This document shows, piece after piece, positions 24,551 through 32,757 of a stretch of 64,000 nt of DNA. Numbering within the stretch: position 1 is the first letter of the stretch; the number at the start of each line of letters is the position of its first letter. This stretch comes from CAZENU01 sp965222125. Its GTDB lineage: Bacteria > Chloroflexota > Dehalococcoidia > Lucifugimonadales > CAZENU01. Below the pieces are notes generated by a model, which worked only from the letters and a program-made list of their open reading frames with translations, made no database searches and was not told the origin of the DNA. The position numbers were made by a program, and so were the translations under genes. The stretch is from positions 1,240,001 through 1,304,000 of the forward strand of contig CBDCTC010000006.1 of assembly GCA_965222125.1 (NCBI GenBank). The letters are read 5' to 3'.

Positions 24551-25579
24551 ATGCTGACGGTCCGACAGCAGCGGATACTGAACATCATCGTCGGAGACTA
24601 CATCCGCACGGCGCTGCCCATCGCCTCGGACACGATATCCCAGCGGCACGACGTGGGCGTAAGCTCGGCGACCATCCGAAACGAGGTGGCGCAGCTCGAG
24701 GAGCAGGGCTACATCTCGCGCCCGCACACCTCCGCCGGCAGCGTGCCCCTGGACAAGGGGTACAGGACCTACGTCGAGTCGATAGACGCGGCGTCGGCGT
24801 CTGAGGCCGCGTCGGCCGCCCGCACGTACGTCCGCGGCCGCCTCATGGAGGCCGAGCAGGACCTGGACAACTGGGCCACCGTCGCCGCGCAGGTCCTGGC
24901 CCAGATGGTCGGCAACCTGGGACTGGCGACCTTCCCGAAGGCGCCTGAATCAAAGGTCAGATATCTCGAGCTGATCTACCTGCAAGACTTCCTGACCATG
25001 CTCATCGTCGTGATGGAGCAGACCCGGCTCAGGAAGCACCTGATACGTCTGGCCGAGCCGATCAGCCCGACCCAGGCCGAGATGGCCGGCAACAGAGTCA
25101 GGAGCCAACTCGTCGGCATGACCGGGCGCGAGATCAGCCAGCTCGACGGCGCCGACCTCTCCCCGCTCGAGGAGGAGATGGTCGAGGCGACCGCGCTGAT
25201 GCTGGACGAAGAGGACGACAGGCGGTACAGCGACCACTACGTGGACGGCCTGCGGAACCTGCTGGCGCAGCCGGAGTTCGAGTCCCCCGACAGGTCGCGC
25301 GCCGTGGTCAACGGCGTCGAGGACGGCAGCCTCGTGGAGGCCGTACTCGGCGAGACGCCCGCCGGCGACACCGTGCGGGTCGTCATCGGGCGCGAGCATG
25401 ACGGTGTCCTTCTGTGGCCCATGAGCGTGGTGCTTGCTCACTACGGCACCCCCGGGAAGGCGCAGGGAATCGTGGGCGCCATCGGGCCGACTCGTATGGA
25501 GTATCTGGGCACGATCTCCAGCGTCCGGCTGCTGTCGTCGGTCATGAGCGAGCATCTCGAGGCGGTCCACGGCGCCTAG
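24551..25579 (+). CDS. hrcA: Heat-inducible transcription repressor HrcA
   Basis: Repressor of class I heat-shock operons, which binds CIRCE and is itself stabilised by GroEL. The N-terminal winged helix (about residues 1-75) carries QQRILNIIVGDYI and SSATIRNEVAQLEEQGYISR, then SAGSVPLDKGYRTYV. The rest is the GAF-like dimerisation domain. An ATG at 24545 is in frame, but only 24551 has proper spacing from the GGAGGA element, giving 342 residues. The targets in this window are presumably groES-groEL, 2.5 kb upstream, through the CIRCE-like repeat. Confidence 0.93.
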   Translation: MLTVRQQRILNIIVGDYIRTALPIASDTISQRHDVGVSSATIRNEVAQLEEQGYISRPHTSAGSVPLDKGYRTYVESIDAASASEAASAARTYVRGRLMEAEQDLDNWATVAAQVLAQMVGNLGLATFPKAPESKVRYLELIYLQDFLTMLIVVMEQTRLRKHLIRLAEPISPTQAEMAGNRVRSQLVGMTGREISQLDGADLSPLEEEMVEATALMLDEEDDRRYSDHYVDGLRNLLAQPEFESPDRSRAVVNGVEDGSLVEAVLGETPAGDTVRVVIGREHDGVLLWPMSVVLAHYGTPGKAQGIVGAIGPTRMEYLGTISSVRLLSSVMSEHLEAVHGA

Positions 25580-25639
25580 CCCCCGGCGCGGAGCTAGCGC
25601 TCTCGACTGCCGGTCCGCCCCACGGAAACCGAGGATACC

Positions 25640-26122
25640 TTGCTGATATCTGTCATCGGGGCGAGCGAGCCGAGTCCCCGTGTCGAAGCCCTCGCGGAGA
25701 TGGTCGGCGCGGAGCTGGCGAAACGCGGCATGACCGTGGTGTGCGGCGGCCTGGGCGGCGTGATGGCCGCGGCCTGCCGCGGCGCCAAGTCGGCGGGCGG
25801 CGCGACGGTCGGCATTCTGCCCGGCGACAGTCCCACCGACGCCAACCCCTGGGTCGACATACCGATCTGCACGGGCCTCTCGTACGCCCGGAACGTGATC
25901 GTGGTCAAGAGCGGGAGGGCCGTCATCGCCGTGGGCGGCGCCTACGGCACGCTGTCGGAGATCGGGCACGCACTGGGCGAAGGCATACCGGTCGTCGCAC
26001 TGGAGACGTGGGAGCTGGCCCGCAACGGGACGACGGACGTCTCGATGATCCCGGCCGACGGCCCGGCAGACGCGGTGGAGAAGGCGATTCGGGCCGGCCG
26101 GGCGCGGGACGCGTCCGCGTAA
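25640..26122 (+). CDS. TIGR00725/LOG-like nucleotide-binding protein
   Basis: 160-residue Rossmann-type protein of the SLOG/LOG superfamily (TIGR00725-like). It has the N-terminal strand ISVIGAS, the Gly-rich loop VVCGGLGGVMAAACRGA, GILPGD, and the segment VAVGGAYGTLSEIGHAL, equivalent to the PGGxGTxxE nucleotide-binding motif. Members include cytokinin-activating phosphoribohydrolases and molybdenum-cofactor carrier proteins, so the exact role is open. It starts at TTG 25640 behind GAGG. Enolase follows after 54 bases on the same strand. Confidence 0.85.
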   Translation: MLISVIGASEPSPRVEALAEMVGAELAKRGMTVVCGGLGGVMAAACRGAKSAGGATVGILPGDSPTDANPWVDIPICTGLSYARNVIVVKSGRAVIAVGGAYGTLSEIGHALGEGIPVVALETWELARNGTTDVSMIPADGPADAVEKAIRAGRARDASA

Positions 26123-26176
26123 GAATCGCCCCGGACCGGATGAGACAATCCAATACAAACAACGCTGGGTGAGCCA

Positions 26177-27463
26177 TTGCCAGTAGTCTCCGAATTAAAG
26201 GCCAGGGAAGTCCTCGACTCGCGGGGCAATCCGACCGTCGAGGTCGAGGTCCGTACCTCCGACGGCGCCGTCGGGCGGGCGATTGTCCCCTCGGGCGCGA
26301 GCAGCGGCGCGGCCGAGGCGCTGGAGCTGCGCGACGGCGACCAGTCGCGCTTCGGCGGGCTCGGAGTGCGGCGGGCCGTCGAGAACGTACGCGGTGAGAT
26401 CGCGGCGGTCCTGATGGGCAGCGAGGCCGGCGAACAGGCGACTGTTGACCGTGCCCTGATCGAGCTCGACGGGACGCCGGGCAAGTCTCGCCTGGGCGCG
26501 AACGCCATCGTGGGAGCGTCCATGGCGTTCGCCCACGCCAGCGCGGCCAGCGCCGGTCTGCCCCTGTACCGATACTTCGCCCGAGGCGCCCCGGTCTCCC
26601 TCCCCACGCCGATGCTGAACATCGTCAACGGTGGCAGGCACGCCGAGGGCTCGACCGACATCCAGGAGTTCATGGTCGTTCCGGCCGGCTTCGGCTCGTT
26701 CCGGGAAGCGCTGCGGGCCGGAGTCGAGGTCTTCCACACGCTGAAGGGGCGACTCAGCGAGCGAGGGATGGCCACGGCGGTGGGCGACGAGGGCGGCTTC
26801 GCGCCCAGCCTGGACTCAGAACGCGAGGCGGTCGACCTGATCCTCGAGTCGATCGCGGCGGCCGGATACGAGCCGGGGACGCAGTGCTTCATCGCCATCG
26901 ACGTCGCCGCCAGCGAGCTCGTCGCCCCCGGCGGCCGGTACTCGTTCGCCCGGCAGGGCTGGAGCGCGTCGGCCGCGGAGCTGGTGTCGATATACGACGA
27001 GTGGCGGCTCACCTACCCCATCATCAGCATCGAGGACGGCATGGGCGAGGACGACTGGACCGGCTGGTCAGACCTGACGCGCCGACTGGGCGACTCGGTG
27101 CAGCTCGTCGGCGACGACATATTCACCACCAGGCCGACGATGGTCGCCAGGGGCGTTGCTGAGAACGCGGCCAACGCGGTGCTGTTGAAGCTGAACCAGG
27201 TGGGCACGGTGACCGAGACCATCTCCGCGCTGGAGACCGCGAGGCGCGCGGACTGGGGAACGGTCGTCAGCCATCGCTCGGGAGAGACCGAGGACACGAC
27301 GATCGCGGACCTGGCCGTCGGTACCGGGGCAGGCCAGATCAAGGCGGGCGCGCCCAGCCGCGGCGAGCGCACGGCGAAGTACAACCGCCTGCTGCGCATC
27401 GAGGAGGAGCTAGGCTCCGACGCCGTCTTCGCCGGCATAGACGTCTACCGACGATACCTCTAG
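26177..27463 (+). CDS. eno: Enolase
   Basis: Converts 2-phosphoglycerate to phosphoenolpyruvate in glycolysis. 428 residues from a TTG start (PVVSELKAREVLDSRGNPTV), the canonical enolase N-terminus. Catalytic and metal-site blocks are GDEGGFAPS (the acid Glu), SIEDGM and GDDIF for Mg2+, LLKLNQVGT (the base Lys) and VSHRSGETEDTTIADL. It lies downstream of the LOG-like gene. The lower-GC methyltransferase island begins right after its stop codon. Confidence 0.97.
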   Translation: MPVVSELKAREVLDSRGNPTVEVEVRTSDGAVGRAIVPSGASSGAAEALELRDGDQSRFGGLGVRRAVENVRGEIAAVLMGSEAGEQATVDRALIELDGTPGKSRLGANAIVGASMAFAHASAASAGLPLYRYFARGAPVSLPTPMLNIVNGGRHAEGSTDIQEFMVVPAGFGSFREALRAGVEVFHTLKGRLSERGMATAVGDEGGFAPSLDSEREAVDLILESIAAAGYEPGTQCFIAIDVAASELVAPGGRYSFARQGWSASAAELVSIYDEWRLTYPIISIEDGMGEDDWTGWSDLTRRLGDSVQLVGDDIFTTRPTMVARGVAENAANAVLLKLNQVGTVTETISALETARRADWGTVVSHRSGETEDTTIADLAVGTGAGQIKAGAPSRGERTAKYNRLLRIEEELGSDAVFAGIDVYRRYL

Positions 27464-27507
27464 CCCGCGTAGCCGGGCGATTGCAAGTTGGGGCCCGATG
27501 TCTCGTT

Positions 27508-27537
27508 TAACAACGTGGTAAGTAACAACGTGGTAAG
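27508..27537 (+). repeat. 15-bp perfect tandem duplication upstream of the methyltransferase
   Basis: taacaacgtggtaag occurs at 27508-27522 and again at 27523-27537. It lies about 70-110 bases before the methyltransferase start, at the boundary between enolase and the lower-GC island. It could be a regulator's direct-repeat site or a scar of integration. Confidence 0.7.
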
Positions 27538-27605
27538 ATTGCGCGGGCCACAATGCGTCTGGCGGGAGACGTCTTGAGAAACTACGATGTGGTGCCCCTA
27601 CTGGG

Positions 27606-28670
27606 TTGTTCGAGAAGCTGCCATCGGTAGCGGACCAATCTCCGATGAATGCGCTACAAGCCAAGAAAACCGCTGGCTGCCTATTCAGCGGGATGGGGGG
27701 ATTCGCCTCTGGTCTCGCTGAAGCCGGTCTTGAGATTCGCTGGGCCAGCGACAACGATGAGTTCGCATGCACTGCGTTTCGACACCGCCTCCCAAACGTT
27801 GCCTTGGTCGAGAAGGATGTTCGGAATCTGTCCGTGGAAGCAGACCACCTAGCGGCCGTTGATGTGTTGGCTGCGGGGTTCCCCTGCCAGAGCTTCTCCC
27901 AAGCGGGTGGGCGGGGCGGATTGGAGGACCCGCGAGGCAGACTGTTCTTCGAGATTCCGCGGCTGTTAGCTGAATTCAAGCCAGACCAACGGCCCTCCCT
28001 GATCATCCTGGAAAACGTACCGCACCTGCTCTACGGGGCTGGAAAAGCTTGGTTCGACAGCATCCGGCGTGCAATACGACGCGCCGGATACTGGTTCAGG
28101 GAGGAGTCGTGCTGGACGGTCAATGTCAAGGACGCTACAACCTTGCCTCAAGACCGAGAGCGCCTGTTCATGGTTGCCGCGTCACGCGAACACTTCAACT
28201 ATAACCCCTTCACACCTCCATCCGCACTTAATGGCGTAAACGGCCATCGCCGTACCCTTGACGAGTTCATAGACCGTACTAGACCAGGGTCGCCGGATTC
28301 ATACCTTTCCAAAGACAACCGCTACTACAAGATGATCGACCGAAAGATGGTATCTGGAGAGTCAGATGCAAACATTTACCAGTTGAGGCGGTCATACGTA
28401 CGCGAGAAGAAGCGGGGTCTGTGCCCCACATTGACTGCCAACATGGGTATCGGCGGGCACAACGTACCGTTCGTTCGCGATTCTTGGGGAATCCGACGGT
28501 TGAGCGTCGAAGAGGTGGCTCGGCTTCAGGGTTTTGACGCAGTGGATTCGCTTTTCCCTGACATGCCCGCGCCGGAGAAGTACCGCCTCTTGGGCAATGC
28601 AGTGTGCGTCCACCTAGCTCAGTTGGTGGGACAGGCCTGCGCAGACATCCTCGAGGATAAAGCAGTATGA
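27606..28670 (+). CDS. C5-cytosine DNA methyltransferase
   Basis: Transfers a methyl group from SAM to C5 of cytosine in a specific DNA site. Motif I is GCLFSGMGGFASGL and motif IV is GFPCQSFSQAGGRGGLEDPRG, with the catalytic Cys at residue 94. Motif VI is ENVP, motif VIII is QDRERLF and motif X is LLGNAVCVHLA. The target-recognition region is short (about 230-290). The frame opens at TTG 27606; ATG 27645 (MNALQAKKTAG) is an equally plausible start and would make the catalytic residue Cys81. The stop overlaps the next gene (ATGA). Lower GC than enolase suggests horizontal transfer of the whole island. Confidence 0.92.
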   Translation: MFEKLPSVADQSPMNALQAKKTAGCLFSGMGGFASGLAEAGLEIRWASDNDEFACTAFRHRLPNVALVEKDVRNLSVEADHLAAVDVLAAGFPCQSFSQAGGRGGLEDPRGRLFFEIPRLLAEFKPDQRPSLIILENVPHLLYGAGKAWFDSIRRAIRRAGYWFREESCWTVNVKDATTLPQDRERLFMVAASREHFNYNPFTPPSALNGVNGHRRTLDEFIDRTRPGSPDSYLSKDNRYYKMIDRKMVSGESDANIYQLRRSYVREKKRGLCPTLTANMGIGGHNVPFVRDSWGIRRLSVEEVARLQGFDAVDSLFPDMPAPEKYRLLGNAVCVHLAQLVGQACADILEDKAV

Positions 28671-30622
28671 CTACAGACGATCCCGACATCGGTTGGCGCT
28701 TTCCTCCCACCAACGGGGGACGCGTAGACGGTTTCAACGATCCGGGTATAGCACACTTCAGTGGCACCCCGTACTCAAGCCTGGCGCGAGAAACGATACA
28801 GAACTCGCTTGATGCTAGGGACAGATACGATCAACCCGTGCATGTGTCATTCGAAATGATCGAGTTGTCGCCGAACGACTTGGGGCAAGCTGAGCTGTCC
28901 GTTGCGCTTGAGGCCTGCCGAGTAGAGTGGGATTCCGACGATCCGGCGCAGCCTGAGCTAATCCGTGCAGAAGAGGTGCTTGCTAGGGAGAGGATTCCCT
29001 TCCTGCGTGTATCTGACCGCAACACCTCCGGCCTACGCGATAAGCAATGGCGTACCCTGGTCAAGATGCAGGGTGCGAGCTTCAAGGCGGACCTCGAAGG
29101 TGCGGGAGGTTCATTCGGCATAGGGAAATACGCACCGTTTGCGGTGTCCGCGCTGCGCACAGTGTTCTACTGGACCTGCTATGAGGAAGGCGGCAGGAAC
29201 CTTGAACGATTCCAGGGCAAGTGTGTCCTAATGTCGCACCAACACGAGGGCATAGAGGTGCAAGGTACCGGGTTCTACGGCTTGAGGGACGGCTGTGTCG
29301 CGATGACGACCTCCATTCCGGACTGCTTCCGGCTCACTAGTCAGGACTCGCGTCCGATACTTGGCACGAGCCTTGCCATAGCCGGCTTCATGGAAGCCCG
29401 GAATTGGCGTAGACGGGTTGCCTCAAGCGTAATCGAGAACTTCTTCTATGCCATTGACCGCGGTCAACTCAAGGTACTCATAGAGCCCGGAGACGGTGAC
29501 GACCACTTATTTGAAATAGACAACACCACCTTGGACGAATGCTTTGCCGCGCTGTTGGACGAGAACCCAGGCTCTGAAGATGAGCAGGCCGAGGGAGGCA
29601 ACTCACTCAGCCAGGCTCTAGCGTTGTGGAGAATCTCAGACACCGATGCGCCGCCAATTGAGAAACAAGACCAAGACCTCGGACACTGCCTGCTGTGGAT
29701 TCGCGTTGAAGAGGGGCTGCCGAGTAGAGTGGGATTCGTCCGACAGACAGGCATGCTTGTAACGACGCAGCAACGCAATTTGATACGCTTTCCAGGGTTT
29801 CGGGACTTCGCGGCCCTATGCGTATTTGAGGACCCCGCCGGCAACGAACTCTTGCGCCGGATGGAGAACCCGAGGCACGATCAATTCGAGCCGGACAGAC
29901 TTCCGGAAGTAGAGAGACAACGAGGGCAACGGGCCCTGAAGCGGATTACAGACTGGATACGAAGCGAAGTTCGCAGTCAAGCAGGTCCGCCGGAAGGCGG
30001 CAGGTCCACAGTCTTGTCGGAGCTTGCCACCTACCTGCCGGATATTCAGCCCGATGAGCCATTCGAAGATGCTGGCCACGAGAACGGGGGAACAGGAGAA
30101 CCGGGGTTCGGAGAACGGGTCACGCTCACACTTAGGCCTGTTCGCCGCCCTACGCCGCCCACTTTGCCCTCTAGCGAAGACTCGAACGGGGATGGAGACA
30201 GCGACGGAGAAGACGCGGGCGGTGCAGGAGGAGGAGGGACTGGAACGAACGAGGGTGGTGGAGGTACCGGAGGTCCTGGCGAAGGCGAAGGTCAGGGCGG
30301 TACCGGCGGCCGTGGCGGCCGCCAACCCAGAGTACGGGGGGTTCCGATATCCGGCGTCCGCATCCTGTCGATTCCAGGTCAAGAAAACTGCTACCAACTA
30401 AGCTTCCGCTCTGGCGACAGCGGCGTGGCGCGGCTTGAGCTAGAGGAAGCCGGAGACTCGACGACGATCCAGCGAGACGACATCCGCGCCGTTGCGGATA
30501 ACGTCTCCCTTGATCGAGTGTCGCTGTCGGAGGGTCAGAGAACAACAGTGGACATCACTGCTGACACCCCTATAAGTGAAAGGGCCTGGCGCCTGCGAGC
30601 TGTGGCCAACGACGGCGAATAG
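28667..30622 (+). CDS. GHKL-type ATPase of the methyltransferase island
   Basis: 651 residues. The N-box ETIQNSLDAR (42-51), an atypical second motif VSDRNTSGL (116-123) in place of DxGxG, and the Gly-rich loop GGSFGIGK (147-154) mark a GHKL ATPase related to MutL, Hsp90 and MORC proteins. A Gly/Glu/Asp-rich disordered linker (about 495-560) leads to a small beta-rich C-terminal domain. The start is coupled to the methyltransferase stop (ATGA). The next gene starts 2 bases after this stop. MORC-like GHKL ATPases are known in restriction-modification neighbourhoods with Vsr nucleases, so a DNA-remodelling role in restriction is likely but inferred. Confidence 0.82.
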   Translation: MTTDDPDIGWRFPPTNGGRVDGFNDPGIAHFSGTPYSSLARETIQNSLDARDRYDQPVHVSFEMIELSPNDLGQAELSVALEACRVEWDSDDPAQPELIRAEEVLARERIPFLRVSDRNTSGLRDKQWRTLVKMQGASFKADLEGAGGSFGIGKYAPFAVSALRTVFYWTCYEEGGRNLERFQGKCVLMSHQHEGIEVQGTGFYGLRDGCVAMTTSIPDCFRLTSQDSRPILGTSLAIAGFMEARNWRRRVASSVIENFFYAIDRGQLKVLIEPGDGDDHLFEIDNTTLDECFAALLDENPGSEDEQAEGGNSLSQALALWRISDTDAPPIEKQDQDLGHCLLWIRVEEGLPSRVGFVRQTGMLVTTQQRNLIRFPGFRDFAALCVFEDPAGNELLRRMENPRHDQFEPDRLPEVERQRGQRALKRITDWIRSEVRSQAGPPEGGRSTVLSELATYLPDIQPDEPFEDAGHENGGTGEPGFGERVTLTLRPVRRPTPPTLPSSEDSNGDGDSDGEDAGGAGGGGTGTNEGGGGTGGPGEGEGQGGTGGRGGRQPRVRGVPISGVRILSIPGQENCYQLSFRSGDSGVARLELEEAGDSTTIQRDDIRAVADNVSLDRVSLSEGQRTTVDITADTPISERAWRLRAVANDGE

Positions 30623-30624
30623 CT

Positions 30625-31491
30625 ATGAGATTCGATCCGGGCAAAGCTTGGCCTCACCCCGTGCTCCGTCCCCCAAGCTACGGAGATGACTATCCGCATG
30701 CGGAGTTCGAAGTCGAGATTAAAGTCGAGCGCACCCAGGGCAGCACATCTGTAGAAGTAACTGCTGAATTTGAACTCAGCGATCCTGACCTCCTTCGGCT
30801 CGTTGAGGATGGAGCGGCACAGTATGTCCTGCTAATCAAGGCGTCACGAACCCATTTCCGAGAGATGATCTCGTCTAGAGAACCGCACGTTCAACGGCTC
30901 TTTTCGGGCGGCGACTTATCCGGCCGCGTCGAGTTTGCACCTTTCCTTGTATGCACAAGAGGGCTGTCCAACTTCCGTGCCGAAGGGTGGCACCCGGACT
31001 TTGCAGGGCGAACTTTCGATATCTCTTTGGGCTCAGTGCTGGCCGAGGATGTGTCCAAGGACTATTGGGTAGACACAGCTGATGAAGGCCCGCTCGGGTC
31101 GATCTTTGGACACAAGCCCAGGTCTGACGTTCCCAGCGGCCGCTGGGAACTTGAGCTGGCTGAGGACCGCGTCTGGATCGTGATGTCCGAGCCCGACACA
31201 AAGTTGTACGCGGCGGCGCGGAATCGCGCTAACAACCGCCCAGAGGGCCAGTACTTGATGAACGGCCTATACTTGCCAGCCCTAATAGCAGTATTGAACG
31301 AGGTGGACCTGAATGTCGACGACTACAGCGAATACCGATGGTTTGCATCGCTCGACCATCGCCTTCAAGCAGTCGAGTGCAGACAGTTGGGGTCCCCTAA
31401 CGCCAACCGCTGGACTGATGCTCAACGAATCCTCGACATGCCGTTCACCAAGATGCCCATCATTGCAGAGGCAGAACCCGAAGGCGTATGA
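30625..31491 (+). CDS. Unknown protein of the methyltransferase island, 288 aa
   Basis: I do not recognise this protein. It starts MRFDPGKAWPHPVLRPPSYG, 2 bases after the ATPase stop. The first half looks beta-rich (FEVEIKVERTQG, then SVEVTAEFEL, then QYVLLIKAS). The second half has WELELAEDRVWIVMSE and an amphipathic stretch, GLYLPALIAVLNEV. No enzyme motif, signal peptide or membrane segment is visible. It overlaps the start of the next gene by 4 bases (ATGA), so it belongs to the same translational unit and probably to the same complex as the GHKL ATPase. Confidence 0.75.
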   Translation: MRFDPGKAWPHPVLRPPSYGDDYPHAEFEVEIKVERTQGSTSVEVTAEFELSDPDLLRLVEDGAAQYVLLIKASRTHFREMISSREPHVQRLFSGGDLSGRVEFAPFLVCTRGLSNFRAEGWHPDFAGRTFDISLGSVLAEDVSKDYWVDTADEGPLGSIFGHKPRSDVPSGRWELELAEDRVWIVMSEPDTKLYAAARNRANNRPEGQYLMNGLYLPALIAVLNEVDLNVDDYSEYRWFASLDHRLQAVECRQLGSPNANRWTDAQRILDMPFTKMPIIAEAEPEGV

Positions 31492-32249
31492 CCAACCTAA
31501 GGTACTACACGACTGAAGTCGTTGAAGACCTCCGGACCAGAATTGCGGAGCACCTGGACTGGTACTACGCACCGCAAGGCCGTCCCCCTTCGGTTGCATC
31601 GGTTGGAGGCCTGCGAGAATCGACGTTGACGGCGCCCGCCCTTGCTGAACGGCTTGTCACAGATGCAGGGCGACCCTCCTCAACCGATGTCGAGAATGCA
31701 CTGATCGTGTACGAAGCTCTATCTGGGTTGACGCCGCATCAAGCCTCGATTGAGCGGATGTGGGCGTACATGTGCCACTGCGATTGCCCGCAGTATGTGA
31801 CCGCGCGGTGGCTGAGCCGGCGGCCTGAGAAGGACGAAGACGCGGTTCGGGAGGTGCGAAACCACTTCTTCGCTGTCGGCAATCGAGCGTTGATTCGGGA
31901 CAACTCAGTCTCTAGGCTTTGGTGGCTAGGCAAGATCGCTCACGATATCGATCCCGACAATCCACGAGAGTTCCTGACCATTCTCCTACACCGCCAGGAT
32001 GTGCGCTCTGCTTTAATCGAGCGTCCGTCGGTGTCGACGAACCGAAGAGTGCTGCGGGGAATATATGAGGTGATGCGAGAGCACTGGTCCGACGGCGGTG
32101 CGTTGTTTGCGCGAGAGACGTTCCGTACATGGATGATTGCGTTGAACCGTCGCGGCGGAGTAATCCTCTTGGACGCGCTGCCTGAAGAATCGCTTAGCCA
32201 GCTATTGCGTGCGGAGGCGCGACGCGCCGTGGAAGATCATTCCAAATAG
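31488..32249 (+). CDS. Unknown protein of the methyltransferase island, 253 aa (DUF6339-like?)
   Basis: Mostly helical, 253 residues, beginning MTNLRYYTTEVVEDLRTRIA and ending in a charged helix, LLRAEARRAVEDHSK. The pattern reminds me of DUF6339 proteins found beside restriction genes, a recollection I cannot verify. Conserved-looking aromatic positions include HLDWYY and RLWWLGKIAHDIDPDNP. It has no catalytic motif I can name. It overlaps the preceding gene by 4 bases and lies 14 bases before the Vsr gene. Confidence 0.72.
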   Translation: MTNLRYYTTEVVEDLRTRIAEHLDWYYAPQGRPPSVASVGGLRESTLTAPALAERLVTDAGRPSSTDVENALIVYEALSGLTPHQASIERMWAYMCHCDCPQYVTARWLSRRPEKDEDAVREVRNHFFAVGNRALIRDNSVSRLWWLGKIAHDIDPDNPREFLTILLHRQDVRSALIERPSVSTNRRVLRGIYEVMREHWSDGGALFARETFRTWMIALNRRGGVILLDALPEESLSQLLRAEARRAVEDHSK

Positions 32250-32263
32250 CGGGTGACGCGGGC

Positions 32264-32731
32264 ATGACCGATAACCTAAGCTCTGAAGATCGTTCATGGT
32301 GCATGTCGCGAATCCGCTCGCGTGGCATGAAACCGGAATTAGCCGTCCGTTCGATGGTGCATCGACTCGGGTACAGGTTCCGCCTGCACAGACGCGACTT
32401 GCCGGGCGCCCCCGACTTGGTGCTCCCACGCCACAAGGCAGTAATTTTCGTCAATGGGTGCTTCTGGCATTGGCATGCCGACCTGCACTGTCCGATTGCG
32501 GGGTTGCCGAAATCAAACACCGACTATTGGAAACCAAAGCTGACAAGGACGCGGGCACGAGACCAAATGCATGTAGCTGCTCTCGAGGGGAATGGTTGGA
32601 GAGTGCTGGTGGTGTGGGAATGTGAACTAAAGAGTCCTAATACGGTCATTGAGCTAATTCGTCAGTTCCTTGGAGTTTCCGGGAGGCAGGCTGTTCCCTG
32701 CATTGAGGCAGCAAACTTCGCGGGCGGGTGA
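32264..32731 (+). CDS. vsr: Very-short-patch-repair (Vsr-type) endonuclease
   Basis: 155-residue PD-(D/E)xK-fold nuclease of the Vsr family, which in E. coli nicks at T:G mismatches left by deamination of 5-methylcytosine. The family blocks are MSRIRSRGMKPELAVR, GYRFRLHRRDLPGAPDLVLP with Asp51, FVNGCFWHWH (Phe67, Trp68, His69) and WRVLVVWECELK. The His64 of E. coli Vsr is Asn here (FVNG for FTHG). It closes the island begun by the methyltransferase. It may repair the methyltransferase's mutagenic sites or act as the restriction nuclease of a MORC-type system. Confidence 0.92.
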   Translation: MTDNLSSEDRSWCMSRIRSRGMKPELAVRSMVHRLGYRFRLHRRDLPGAPDLVLPRHKAVIFVNGCFWHWHADLHCPIAGLPKSNTDYWKPKLTRTRARDQMHVAALEGNGWRVLVVWECELKSPNTVIELIRQFLGVSGRQAVPCIEAANFAGG

Positions 32732-32757
32732 TCCGAATGTCCCTTTGACAGCCGCTC

